Notes under the pieces: generated by a model
What the model was told of the DNA's origin: nothing
Seen by the model: the letters and a program-made list of their open reading frames with translations, nothing else
Database searches by the model: none
Made by a program: the position numbers and the translations under genes
Source of the DNA: an uncultured Acetatifactor sp.
Lineage (GTDB): Bacteria > Bacillota > Clostridia > Lachnospirales > Lachnospiraceae
Direction of reading: 5' to 3'
DNA: 64,000 nt
Assembly (NCBI GenBank): GCA_934436435.1
Contig: CAKSAN010000004.1
Location: 62,001 to 126,000 of the forward strand
Shown here: one piece after another, positions 40,689 to 48,807 of the stretch
Numbering within the stretch: position 1 is the stretch's first letter
Layout of the letters: every line of letters begins with the position of its first letter

Positions 40689-41483
40689 ATGACGGAGATT
40701 ATTGCAAGAAGACAGTTCGCACCGTTGTACATCTGGCTGGATATTGCCTTTCTGATCGTATTCTTAGGGCTCCTTTTGTGGCGGAAAAAATACATGACCG
40801 TAGTAGTCGGACTGGTCATGGGGATCGTGTACCTGCTGGTGGATTACGGGATCTTTCATCTGTTATTACATACCCGAAGCATTTCGGAAGGGCACAGCCT
40901 GTTTCTTGTGCTTTCGTGGATGTCCATGAGCTATGGTTTTACGAATTTTACGTGGATCTGGCTGGCACTGTCGAAGGACGAACATCTGACGGAATGGTCA
41001 CTTCTGATCTTCGGCTGGTGGTTTACCTGCCCGCTGTTGACGCAGACCTTTGCCGGGGATGCACAGCCCATTGTGATCCAGAGGACCACCGGAGCTTATC
41101 ATGGCTATATGGCACTGATCCTGTTTATCGGCTATCTGGGTGTGATCGTCTACAACCTGTGGCAGCAGGACAGAAGCAGCAGGATCTGTATCCCATGGCT
41201 TCTTGCCGTCGGCATTCTGATACAGTTTGGCTGGGAGGCAGGACTGTTGCTGGGAGGTATCCGCAGTGCGGGATTTGCAACCATGGGAGAGAAGCTACAG
41301 ACGCTGGTAGTGAACTCCTTATTGGAGACGAATCTGGGAATGCCCTATGTGTATTGCATTTTCGTGGCATATACCGCAAGATTCACGGAACAGCTGCGGC
41401 ACAGGGAGAAGGCTCTGTCCTTTACGGAGAGGATCCGGGAGAATAACCGGGAAAAAGTAAGACGACCCAAGGAGACACTATGA
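40689..41483 (+). CDS. Polytopic membrane protein, unknown function
   Basis: The protein has 264 residues and about seven hydrophobic segments (FAPLYIWLDIAFLIVFLGLLLW, YMTVVVGLVMGIVYLLVDY, and so on). Aromatic residues dominate in and around the helices (SYGFTNFTWIWLAL, FGWWFTCPLL). There is no motif I can assign. The last 4 bases overlap the TetR-type regulator that follows, so the regulator may control this gene or its substrate. A transporter, sensor or enzyme role cannot be chosen. Confidence 0.7.
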   Translation: MTEIIARRQFAPLYIWLDIAFLIVFLGLLLWRKKYMTVVVGLVMGIVYLLVDYGIFHLLLHTRSISEGHSLFLVLSWMSMSYGFTNFTWIWLALSKDEHLTEWSLLIFGWWFTCPLLTQTFAGDAQPIVIQRTTGAYHGYMALILFIGYLGVIVYNLWQQDRSSRICIPWLLAVGILIQFGWEAGLLLGGIRSAGFATMGEKLQTLVVNSLLETNLGMPYVYCIFVAYTARFTEQLRHREKALSFTERIRENNREKVRRPKETL

Positions 41484-42052
41484 GTACGAAGGAAGCTTCA
41501 GCAGATAAAACAAAATATCGTCTGGCGGAAGCAGCGAAAAAGTGTATGGCTGCTTCCGGTACCGATGCTATGACAGTGACGCAGATCGTGCAGACCTGTG
41601 GTGTGACAAGGCAGACCTTTTACCGGAATTTTCAGGATAAATACGACCTGATCAACTGGTATTTTGACAAGCTCTTACTGGAATCTTTTGCACAGATGGG
41701 AGACGGGCTTACGGTATACGACGGGCTCACGAGGAAGTTTGAATTCATTCAGAAGGAGAGAGTTTTTTTCGCCGGAGCATTCCGCTCGGACGACCACAAT
41801 TCCCTGAGGGAGCATGACTACGAACTGATTCTGGATTTCTATACACAATTGATCCGGCGTAAGACCGGCAGACAGCCCGAAGAGAATATTTTATTCCCCC
41901 TGCGGCTTTATTGCAGAGGTTCCATTGATATGACCGTGGAATGGATCTTCGCTCCGAAGGAGAGAACCCCGGAGCAGATGGCGGCACTTTTAGTGAGTGC
42001 CCTTCCGGTACCGGTGTCGGAATTGTTCCAACAATTAGGTGTATTGCGTTGA
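41480..42052 (+). CDS. TetR/AcrR-family regulator (DhaS-like C-terminus)
   Basis: The protein has 190 residues. The N-terminal TetR HTH is clear: KYRLAEAAKKCMA, then TVTQIVQTCGVTRQTFYRNFQDKYDLINW. The C-terminal half (FFAGAFRSDDHNSLREHDYELILDFYTQLI, then FPLRLYCRGSIDMTVEWIF) follows the TetR_C_8 pattern found in DhaS-type regulators, in which helices bind a ligand or protein partner. The start overlaps the membrane-protein gene by 4 bases. The closest functionally related gene is the iron alcohol dehydrogenase downstream, but a terminator separates them. Confidence 0.88.
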   Translation: MSTKEASADKTKYRLAEAAKKCMAASGTDAMTVTQIVQTCGVTRQTFYRNFQDKYDLINWYFDKLLLESFAQMGDGLTVYDGLTRKFEFIQKERVFFAGAFRSDDHNSLREHDYELILDFYTQLIRRKTGRQPEENILFPLRLYCRGSIDMTVEWIFAPKERTPEQMAALLVSALPVPVSELFQQLGVLR

Positions 42053-42130
42053 TTGCACTAAGGAAAATTTACTAAAGCTATTTGTGAAAAAATACCAAAA
42101 GAATTGTACATATTATGAATTTTTTATAAA

Positions 42131-42163
42131 AAGTGACAGTCAGACCAAACTGTCACTTTTTTT
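42131..42163 (+). terminator. Terminator after TetR gene
   Basis: AAGTGACAGT and ACTGTCACTT pair with an 8-nt loop; a run of seven T residues overlaps and extends the stem. Confidence 0.85.
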
Positions 42164-42233
42164 ATGTCCGGCTGGCAGTTAGAATAAAATTATCATTAAG
42201 ATTCGTTCTCAAATCGAAAGGAGATTATGTATC

Positions 42234-43379
42234 ATGGCAAACAGAATTATGCTCAACCAGACATCTTATCACGGTGCCGGAGCAATCGCAGAAATCGTAA
42301 ACGAAGCAAAGGCTCATGCTTTCCGGAAAGCATTCGTATGTTCCGATCCGGATCTGATTAAGTTCGGTGTGACCGGAAAGATAACCGGTCTGCTTGACAA
42401 AGAAGGCCTTGCTTATGAAATTTATTCCGATATCAAGGCTAACCCCACCATTGACAATGTGAAAAACGGCGTGGCTGCTTTCAAGGCATCCGGCGCAGAC
42501 TATATCATCGCCATCGGCGGCGGATCCTCCATGGATACTTCCAAAGCCATCGGCATCATCATTGCGAACCCTGAATTCGAAGATGTACGCAGCCTCGAAG
42601 GCGTAGCACCTACCAAGAAACCCTGCGTACCCATCATCGCAGTGCCCACCACAGCCGGTACCGCAGCAGAGGTTACCATCAACTACGTTATCACGGATGT
42701 GGAGCGCAAGCGTAAGTTCGTCTGCGTAGACCCTCATGACATGCCCATCATCGCCGTGGTAGATCCGGAGATGATGTCCTCCATGCCCAAAGGTCTGACC
42801 GCGTCCACCGGTATGGATGCTCTGACCCATGCTATTGAGGGTTATACTACCAAGGCAGCCTGGGAGATGACGGATATGTTCCATCTGAAAGCCATTGAGA
42901 TCATTTCCAAGTCCTTGCGGGGCGCTGTAGCCAACACCAAAGAAGGCCGTGAAGGCATGGCCCTCGGTCAGTACATTGCAGGTATGGGCTTCTCCAACGT
43001 AGGTCTTGGTATTGCACATTCCATGGCACATACGCTGGGCGCGGTCTATGATACCCCTCACGGTGTTGCCTGCGCAATGATGCTTCCTATCGTTATGGAA
43101 TACAATGCTGACTGCACCGGTGAAAAATATCGTGAGATCGCCCGCGCTATGGGCGTGGAAGGGGTAGACCAGATGGATCAGGCTGCCTACCGTAAGGCTG
43201 CTGTAGATGCCGTACGTAAGCTGTCTGAGGATGTTGGTATTCCTTCCAAACTGGAAGCACTGAAGGAAGAGGATCTTCCTTTCCTGGCAGAATCCGCACA
43301 TGCAGATGCCTGCGCACCCGGTAACCCCAAGGATGCAAGCATCGAGGATCTGACCAACCTGTTCCGTAAGCTGATGTAA
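42234..43379 (+). CDS. fucO: Iron-containing alcohol dehydrogenase, lactaldehyde reductase type
   Basis: The protein has 381 residues, the FucO length. The NAD(P)-binding GGGSSMDTSKAIG, PTTAGTAAEVTINYVI and the Fe ligand region (MDALTHAIEGYTT, then GLGIAHSMAHTLGAVYDTPHG) are those of group III iron alcohol dehydrogenases. The whole chain tracks E. coli FucO closely. It reduces lactaldehyde to 1,2-propanediol during fucose or rhamnose fermentation, or related aldehydes; the exact substrate rests on overall resemblance. AAAGGAG precedes the ATG. It is flanked by terminators and is probably monocistronic. Confidence 0.9.
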   Translation: MANRIMLNQTSYHGAGAIAEIVNEAKAHAFRKAFVCSDPDLIKFGVTGKITGLLDKEGLAYEIYSDIKANPTIDNVKNGVAAFKASGADYIIAIGGGSSMDTSKAIGIIIANPEFEDVRSLEGVAPTKKPCVPIIAVPTTAGTAAEVTINYVITDVERKRKFVCVDPHDMPIIAVVDPEMMSSMPKGLTASTGMDALTHAIEGYTTKAAWEMTDMFHLKAIEIISKSLRGAVANTKEGREGMALGQYIAGMGFSNVGLGIAHSMAHTLGAVYDTPHGVACAMMLPIVMEYNADCTGEKYREIARAMGVEGVDQMDQAAYRKAAVDAVRKLSEDVGIPSKLEALKEEDLPFLAESAHADACAPGNPKDASIEDLTNLFRKLM

Positions 43380-43430
43380 TCATTAAATTTGCCACTGTTT
43401 TTTTGAAAAATAATATGATATGCTAAGACA

Positions 43431-43464
43431 CGAGCAGGCTTGCGAGAGCAGACCTGCTCGTTTT
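43431..43464 (+). terminator. Terminator after fucO
   Basis: CGAGCAGG and CCTGCTCG form an 8-bp stem with a 14-nt loop, followed by TTTTG, 52 nt after the stop. Confidence 0.75.
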
Positions 43465-43508
43465 GACAGGCAAATATCGTAAAAATAAAGCAGGAAAAGG
43501 ATATAAGC

Positions 43509-45323
43509 ATGAAGAATACACAACATACCAAAGAACAGATTCGTGAAAGGATCCGGCAGAAAAAGATCCTGTTCGACGGAGCATTCGGCACCTATTACGG
43601 AGGAAAATACGATACAAAGCAGCTGCCGGAACTGGCGAATCTGGAAGCCCCGGAACGGGTGAAGGAGATCCACAGGGAGTATCTGGAGGCGGGAGCGCAG
43701 ATCCTGCGTACCAATACCTTCGCTGCCAACAGCTTCTGCATGGATCTGCCCCGGGAACAGATCGAAGGAGCATTGCGTAACGGCATCCGCCTGGCACAGG
43801 AAACGGTGGCAGAGTGGAGAGAAGCAACCGGAGAGACGAAAGAAATCTACATAGCGGGGGACATCGGACAGATTCCCTGTGATGCACTGGCACAGAAGGA
43901 TGTGTTGAGCCGGGAATATCAGGAGATCTGCCGGATCTTTCTGGAGGAAGGCGTGGACTTTTTTGTCTTTGAGACTTTCTCGGAGATGGAGGAGATTCTG
44001 CCCGCTGTAAAAATGATCGGTGACCGGGCATTTATCACAGTGCAATTCTCCGTGAACCAGTTCGGCTACAGCAATGCGGGCTTAAGTGCCAGAAAGCTGT
44101 TGCAGAGAGCGGGAGAGGTAAAGGAGATCGATGCCGTAGGCTTTAACTGCGGCGTGGGTCCTTCCCACATGCACAGGATCCTGCAACAGTTGGAAAAGCC
44201 GGCGGACAAGTTCTTCACAGCCCTTCCCAATGCCGGATATCCCCAGATGGTCACCGGACGCATGATCTTCACCGGGGACAACAGAGACTATTTTGTGGAC
44301 AGAATGCAACAGATGGTGCACTTAGGTGTGGATATGGCAGGAGGCTGCTGCGGTACGACACCGGAATATATCGCAGATCTTGCGAGGAAACTGGATCTCA
44401 CCCAGCATCCGCAGGCGAAAAAGGATGCGCAACCGGAGAAAATGGAGATCAGCACAGGGGACCATTCTTTTTATCATAAAAAGGAAGCGGAAGGTAAGAA
44501 GGGCAGGTTGATCGCCGTGGAACTGGCACCGCCGGTAGGCATCGATGACGAAAAACTGATGGATGCCGCACACCTGTTGCAGAAAAGCGGTGTGGATGTT
44601 CTGACCTTCCCGGATTCTCCTTCGGGACGCACCAGAGCCGATTCCATTCTCATGGCGGAAAAAGTGGCAAGAGAGACAGGTATGTGTGTCATGCCCCATA
44701 TCTGCTGTCGGGATAAAAACGCCATCGCCATGCGTTCCCAACTGTTGGGTGCTTATATCAACGGGATCCAGAATTTCCTGGTGATCACGGGAGACCCTAT
44801 CCCTTCCATGGTGCGTACCACGGTAAAGAGTGTGTTCAATTTTGATTCCGTGGGATTAATGCAGATCCTTGCGGATATGAATGAAGAGCAGTTTACACAG
44901 GTGCCGGTAAGCTACGGCGGTGCCATCAACCAGGGCAGACGAAACCTGGAGGTGGAGATTGGCAGAGTGAGGAAGAAAATGGCGGCGGGGGCCACATTTT
45001 TCCTGACCCAGCCCGTATCTACGAAAGAGAGCGCGGACAGAGTGCGCAGGATCAATGAGGAGACCGGTGCCAGGATTCTCTGCGGAATCATGCCCTTTGT
45101 CAGTTTGAAAAATGCTACTTTTATGAAAAACGAGATGGCCGGCATCGATGTGACGGATGAGGTACTGGCAAGATACCGGGCGGATATGACCAGAGAAGAG
45201 GGAGAACAGGCCGGCGTGCAGCTGGCAAGGGAAGTAATCGCCATGACGGAGGATTTTGCGGACGGTTATTACTTCTCCTTCCCTTTCAACCGGGTGACCA
45301 TGTTGGAAAAAATATTGAATTGA
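43509..45323 (+). CDS. Fused homocysteine S-methyltransferase / MTHFR
   Basis: This is a two-domain protein of 604 residues. The N-terminal half (about 1-290) is a Zn-dependent homocysteine methyltransferase: ILFDGAFGTYYGG, EAGAQILRTNTFAAN, VGFNCGVGPSHM with the first Zn-ligand Cys, and DMAGGCCGTTPEYI with the other two. The C-terminal half (about 315-604) is a methylenetetrahydrofolate reductase: AVELAPPVGIDDEKLMDAA, VDVLTFPDSPSGRTRADSI, and FLTQPVSTKESAD. It can make 5-methyl-THF and, through the other domain, transfer a methyl to homocysteine. It resembles YitJ of B. subtilis. No S-box or T-box was recognised in the 130-nt gap upstream. It lies about 1.5 kb from the small FliD-like gene and far from the folate operon. 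Confidence 0.93.
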   Translation: MKNTQHTKEQIRERIRQKKILFDGAFGTYYGGKYDTKQLPELANLEAPERVKEIHREYLEAGAQILRTNTFAANSFCMDLPREQIEGALRNGIRLAQETVAEWREATGETKEIYIAGDIGQIPCDALAQKDVLSREYQEICRIFLEEGVDFFVFETFSEMEEILPAVKMIGDRAFITVQFSVNQFGYSNAGLSARKLLQRAGEVKEIDAVGFNCGVGPSHMHRILQQLEKPADKFFTALPNAGYPQMVTGRMIFTGDNRDYFVDRMQQMVHLGVDMAGGCCGTTPEYIADLARKLDLTQHPQAKKDAQPEKMEISTGDHSFYHKKEAEGKKGRLIAVELAPPVGIDDEKLMDAAHLLQKSGVDVLTFPDSPSGRTRADSILMAEKVARETGMCVMPHICCRDKNAIAMRSQLLGAYINGIQNFLVITGDPIPSMVRTTVKSVFNFDSVGLMQILADMNEEQFTQVPVSYGGAINQGRRNLEVEIGRVRKKMAAGATFFLTQPVSTKESADRVRRINEETGARILCGIMPFVSLKNATFMKNEMAGIDVTDEVLARYRADMTREEGEQAGVQLAREVIAMTEDFADGYYFSFPFNRVTMLEKILN

Positions 45324-45355
45324 TGGAAATTATTTCAAAAAAATGTTAACAAACC

Positions 45356-45384
45356 TTGGAAAAATCCGATGTAAGTAGTATACT
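45356..45384 (+). promoter_or_regulatory. Sigma-A promoter for FliD-like gene
   Basis: TTGGAA, a 17-bp spacer and TATACT lie 71 nt upstream of the start codon. Confidence 0.55.
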
Positions 45385-45454
45385 GTAATTGATATAAGAG
45401 AAACAATGGCTGTGAAGCAGCCGATTCAAAACAGTTGACACGGAGGTGACTGTG

Positions 45455-46225
45455 ATGAGTATTAATATTCAGGCAAAGACAAACTATTCTTTTCTGTTTT
45501 CCGGTTTAAGCTCTGCGGCATCCAATGCGGCGAGCGGCAACTGGCTGGCAGATTATGCAAGTATTAAGAACGGCAGCTACGGTAAGCTGATGAAAGCTTA
45601 TTACGGTAAGGGCAACAACGCATCCCAGACCGCAGCTTCCACCATAACGAAGAAGAACACCGCTACAGATACCGCGAAGAAGGCACTGGCGAAGGTAGAG
45701 ACCGCCACCGACGCCCTGAAGGAGTCCGCAGATGCTCTGCTGGCCACCGGCAAAAAGGATCTGTTCGCCCAGAAGGACATCACCACCAAGGATGAGAACG
45801 GTGTGGAGAGCACGACAAAGGGATACGATACCAATGCGATCTACAATGCAGTGAACAGTTTTGTAAAGGATTACAACAGCGTTATGAGCGCAGTAGATAA
45901 TGTGTCGGATTCCAGCGTGAACAACCGTACGGAAGCCATGGGCAACGCTACGATTGCCAACAGCAAGCAGCTGGCCAAGATCGGTATCACCCTGAAAAAT
46001 GACGGCACCCTGTCCCTGGACAAGGATACCTTTATGAAAGCGGATATGGCTACGGTGAAGAATCTGTTCCAGGGGAACGGATCCTATGGTTATCGTGTAT
46101 CCGCACAGAGCTCCATGATTAGCTTTGCGGCGGATCATGCATCCACCAGAACGAGCCTGTATACCGGAACGGCGGGAGCTATCGGAACCTACAATGCAGG
46201 TAACTTATTTAGTTCATACATGTAA
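45455..46225 (+). CDS. Orphan FliD-like protein
   Basis: The start at 45455 is supported by GGAGG 8 nt upstream (the GTG at 45446 is less likely); the protein has 256 residues. After a Ser/Ala/Asn-rich start, it carries the C-terminal pattern of flagellar hook-associated protein 2: an acid/Ala coiled segment (ATDTAKKALAKVETATDALKESADAL), VNSFVKDYNSVMSAVDNV, LAKIGITLKNDGTLSLDKDTF and TVKNLFQG. FliD caps the flagellar filament and normally has about 450 or more residues with an N-terminal domain absent here. No other flagellar gene is visible. It may be a repurposed surface or secreted protein; no signal peptide is seen. Confidence 0.7.
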   Translation: MSINIQAKTNYSFLFSGLSSAASNAASGNWLADYASIKNGSYGKLMKAYYGKGNNASQTAASTITKKNTATDTAKKALAKVETATDALKESADALLATGKKDLFAQKDITTKDENGVESTTKGYDTNAIYNAVNSFVKDYNSVMSAVDNVSDSSVNNRTEAMGNATIANSKQLAKIGITLKNDGTLSLDKDTFMKADMATVKNLFQGNGSYGYRVSAQSSMISFAADHASTRTSLYTGTAGAIGTYNAGNLFSSYM

Positions 46226-46241
46226 AATAACTTTGTCAAAA

Positions 46242-46278
46242 AAAACATGCAGCTGCTTGCAGGCTGCATGTTTTTTTT
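46242..46278 (+). terminator. Terminator after FliD-like gene
   Basis: ACATGCAGC and GCTGCATGT pair around a short loop and are followed by eight T residues, 20 nt after the stop. Confidence 0.9.
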
Positions 46279-46331
46279 GCGGAGAAATCGTAAATATTTT
46301 ATATACATTTCAAATTATTTGAAAAATAATG

Positions 46332-46360
46332 TTGACATTTCGGACCAAGTGTTGTAAGAT
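46332..46360 (+). promoter_or_regulatory. Promoter for first tRNA-Leu(CAG)
   Basis: TTGACA, a 17-bp spacer and TAAGAT lie 11 nt before the tRNA. The same arrangement recurs before the second copy. Confidence 0.75.
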
Positions 46361-46370
46361 ACACTTGTTC

Positions 46371-46454
46371 GCAGAAATGGCGGAATTGGCAGACGCGCAC
46401 GGTTCAGGTCCGTGTGGTAGTGATACCATGAGGGTTCAAGTCCCTCTTTCTGCA
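46371..46454 (+). tRNA. tRNA-Leu, anticodon CAG, copy 1
   Basis: The 84-nt class II tRNA has acceptor stem GCAGAAA/TTTCTGC, anticodon stem CACGG/CCGTG with loop TTCAGGT (anticodon CAG, reading CUG), a long variable arm, and T-arm GGTTCAAGTCC. CCA is not encoded. It has its own promoter and a GATC-stem terminator. Confidence 0.96.
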
Positions 46455-46461
46455 TCATAAG

Positions 46462-46490
46462 AGCGGTGATCGCAAGATCGCCGCTTTTGC
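46462..46490 (+). terminator. Terminator after tRNA-Leu(CAG) copy 1
   Basis: AGCGGTGATC and GATCGCCGCT pair around GCAA and are followed by TTTTGC. Confidence 0.85.
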
Positions 46491-46531
46491 TTTCTCACTG
46501 AAAATATTTTTGAATAATATGAAAAATAGTG

Positions 46532-46560
46532 TTGACATTTTGAAGCAAATACTGTAAGAT
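46532..46560 (+). promoter_or_regulatory. Promoter for second tRNA-Leu(CAG)
   Basis: TTGACA, a 17-bp spacer and TAAGAT, in the same position relative to the tRNA as in copy 1. Confidence 0.75.
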
Positions 46561-46571
46561 ACATCTTGTTC

Positions 46572-46655
46572 GCAGAAATGGCGGAATTGGCAGACGCGCA
46601 CGGTTCAGGTCCGTGTGGTAGTGATACCATGAGGGTTCAAGTCCCTCTTTCTGCA
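46572..46655 (+). tRNA. tRNA-Leu, anticodon CAG, copy 2
   Basis: The mature sequence is identical to copy 1, 201 bp downstream. Promoter and terminator sequences have diverged while the tRNA has not, so each is an independent transcription unit from an old tandem duplication. Confidence 0.96.
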
Positions 46656-46661
46656 TCACAT

Positions 46662-46688
46662 GGCGGTGACCGAAAGGTTGCCGCTTTT
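46662..46688 (+). terminator. Terminator after tRNA-Leu(CAG) copy 2
   Basis: GGCGGTGACC and GGTTGCCGCT pair (with one mismatch) around GAAA and are followed by TTTTGTC. Confidence 0.8.
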
Positions 46689-46747
46689 GTCGTTTCTGGA
46701 AAGAATAAAAGAGAAGATAAGACAAGACCGGGAAAGGGGTGAAGACC

Positions 46748-48064
46748 GTGGCAATCCGCAGAAAAGACAGGACAAAGACAGACAAAGCACCGAAGGTGCA
46801 CAAGGACTGGTACAAGTTGGATCTGTCTGCCATTGTATACCCTACTTTACAGCGAAGAGATTTCTCCTCCGTCTATCGGTTGTCCGTTCTGTTAAAGGAA
46901 GAGATCGACCCCAAGATGCTGCAACGGGCGGTGAATCTGACCATGCCCCGTTTTCCGACGTACAAGGCGGCCATCCGTAAAGGGGTATTCTGGAGATATT
47001 TAGAGCCAAATGACCGCCCGGGCCCTTTTGTACAGGAGGACGTGAAGAATCCCTGCCAGCCTATGTATTTTAAGGCCAATAACCGTTATCTGGTAAGGGT
47101 CTATTATTACCGGAACCGGATTGCGCTGGAGGCACACCACAGTCTGGGAGACGGCACCGGCGGCATGTGTGTATTGCAGACGCTGACAGCCACCTATCTG
47201 CGGCTGATGGGACACACGGAGATCGAGAACGGCGGGTTCGTGCTGGATATTTTAGAGACACCGGATCCGGGGGAACTGGAAGATGCCTACATGAAATACG
47301 CCAATGCCAAGGTATGTCCTCCCAGACCGGGAGAAAAGACCTACCGTGTCCGGGGGACCAAGGAGCCTTTTTACACCCTGAACATCATTGACGGTATTAT
47401 GTCGGTGTCTGAGGTCATGAAGGTGGCGAAAAGCTATAATGCCACCATCACGGAATATCTTAATGCGGTTCTGCTCTATGCCCTGATGCAGAAGCAGGAG
47501 AGTGAGTGGCATATCAACTTACGACCGGTAAAGATTGCCATGCCGGTGAATCTGCGGCGGTTCTTCCCGTCGAAGACCCTGCGGAATTTCATTACCATGA
47601 TCTATCCCGGAATCGATCCGAGACTGGGAGAATACACCTTTGAGGAGATCGTGACACAGGTACACAACTATATGCGGTATTATCTGAACGAGAAGCTGCT
47701 GCGGGGCGACATCACTACCAACGCAGAGACCCAGAGGAATCCGTTTATCCGCATTGTGCCGCTGTTTATCAAGGATCTGGTGGTCCGTCAGTTCTATACG
47801 AAGATCCAGGACAAAAACTCTTCGGCGGGTCTGACCAACATGGGAGCATTAAAGGTGCCGGAGACCATGAAGCCCTATATTGAGCGGTTTGATATTTATA
47901 TGGGACAGCCGTTCTCCACGAGGACCAACTGCGCCATTGCCAGCTTTGAGGACATTCTGACCATCAATTTTGCCAGCAGCATTGCGGAGACGGATGTGGA
48001 ACGACTGTTTTTCTGCAAGCTGGTACAGGACGGTATTCATGTGAAGATCGAGAGTAACCGGTAG
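46748..48064 (+). CDS. Alcohol acetyltransferase / condensation-domain-like acyltransferase
   Basis: From the GTG at 46748 (AAAGGGG 8 nt upstream; the GTG at 46739 is an alternative) the protein has 438 residues. It belongs to the condensation/PapA5-type acyltransferase fold: RRDFSSVYRLSVLLKEEIDPKMLQRAV at the start, and the catalytic HHxxxDG as AHHSLGDGTGG (about 129). The second half contains the IAMPVNLRRFFPSKTLRNFI bridge pattern. Such enzymes transfer acyl groups to alcohols or make complex lipids. The two genes that follow (a zinc-ribbon membrane protein and an esterase) are in the same unit, so the substrate is likely a lipid or envelope alcohol. The exact reaction is not known. Confidence 0.8.
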   Translation: MAIRRKDRTKTDKAPKVHKDWYKLDLSAIVYPTLQRRDFSSVYRLSVLLKEEIDPKMLQRAVNLTMPRFPTYKAAIRKGVFWRYLEPNDRPGPFVQEDVKNPCQPMYFKANNRYLVRVYYYRNRIALEAHHSLGDGTGGMCVLQTLTATYLRLMGHTEIENGGFVLDILETPDPGELEDAYMKYANAKVCPPRPGEKTYRVRGTKEPFYTLNIIDGIMSVSEVMKVAKSYNATITEYLNAVLLYALMQKQESEWHINLRPVKIAMPVNLRRFFPSKTLRNFITMIYPGIDPRLGEYTFEEIVTQVHNYMRYYLNEKLLRGDITTNAETQRNPFIRIVPLFIKDLVVRQFYTKIQDKNSSAGLTNMGALKVPETMKPYIERFDIYMGQPFSTRTNCAIASFEDILTINFASSIAETDVERLFFCKLVQDGIHVKIESNR

Positions 48065-48090
48065 ATCCTCCGGTTAGAAAGGAAATGCTT

Positions 48091-48795
48091 ATGTCATATT
48101 GTGTGAACTGCGGTGTGGAACTGGACGCCTCGGCGACGAAGTGTCCTCTGTGCGATACACCGGTCTATAACCCCAAGGCACCGGAACCTGCGAAGCAGCC
48201 GTCCCCGTTTCCAAAGGAAAAAGGACAGGTGGAAGTGGTCAAAAGAAAAGATCTGGGAGTGCTGCTGACGGTCATTGTGCTGGCAACGACAGTGACCTGC
48301 GGCTTATTGAATGCTTTTGTGTTCCGCAGTAATCTGTGGTCTCTGGCGGTGATCGGCGTATTTCTGGTACTGTGGGTCATTATGATCCCGGTGGTGATCT
48401 ATACGAGACAGCCCATTTATCTGTCGATCCTGCTGGACGGGGTGGCGGTGATCGTGTATCTGTATCTGCTGACTTACCTGACGGGACAGAACGGCTGGTT
48501 CTACGGATTGGGGCTTCCCATTGTGCTGCTGGTAACGGCGGTGGTGGAAGCGGTGACCTTCTGTATCCGCAAGCTCCCCCTGTCCTTCCTGACGGGAGCT
48601 TTGTATCTGATCTCCGGAATCGCCGTTCTGTGTGTGGGACTGGAACTCCTGATCGACCGGTTCTTGAGACAGGAGATCGTGCTTGGCTGGTCGGCCATCG
48701 TATTGACGGTCTGCATTATCGTGGATATTACCATCGCGACCCTTTTATCCCGGAGAAGACTGCGCAATGCAGTGCGCAGAAGACTACATTTTTAA
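48091..48795 (+). CDS. DUF6320-type zinc-ribbon membrane protein
   Basis: The ATG at 48091 (AGAAAGGA 7 nt upstream) gives 234 residues. An N-terminal zinc ribbon, YCVNCGVELDASATKCPLCDTPVY, is followed by a charged linker and six or so membrane helices (DLGVLLTVIVLATTVTCGLLNAFVF and later segments). The tail is Arg-rich (RRRLRNAVRRRL). The pattern matches DUF6320, which is found next to alcohol acetyltransferase-like genes. It may present or sense the product of that enzyme at the membrane. No catalytic site is visible. Confidence 0.75.
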   Translation: MSYCVNCGVELDASATKCPLCDTPVYNPKAPEPAKQPSPFPKEKGQVEVVKRKDLGVLLTVIVLATTVTCGLLNAFVFRSNLWSLAVIGVFLVLWVIMIPVVIYTRQPIYLSILLDGVAVIVYLYLLTYLTGQNGWFYGLGLPIVLLVTAVVEAVTFCIRKLPLSFLTGALYLISGIAVLCVGLELLIDRFLRQEIVLGWSAIVLTVCIIVDITIATLLSRRRLRNAVRRRLHF

Positions 48796-48807
48796 CAGGA
48801 GGAACTT

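Noticed and set aside
42225..43301. A 358-residue minus-strand frame opposite fucO
   Set aside because: It is antisense to fucO, whose catalytic motifs are complete.
43380..43508. S-box or T-box before the methyltransferase/MTHFR gene
   Set aside because: The gap contains the fucO terminator and no recognisable riboswitch or T-box core.
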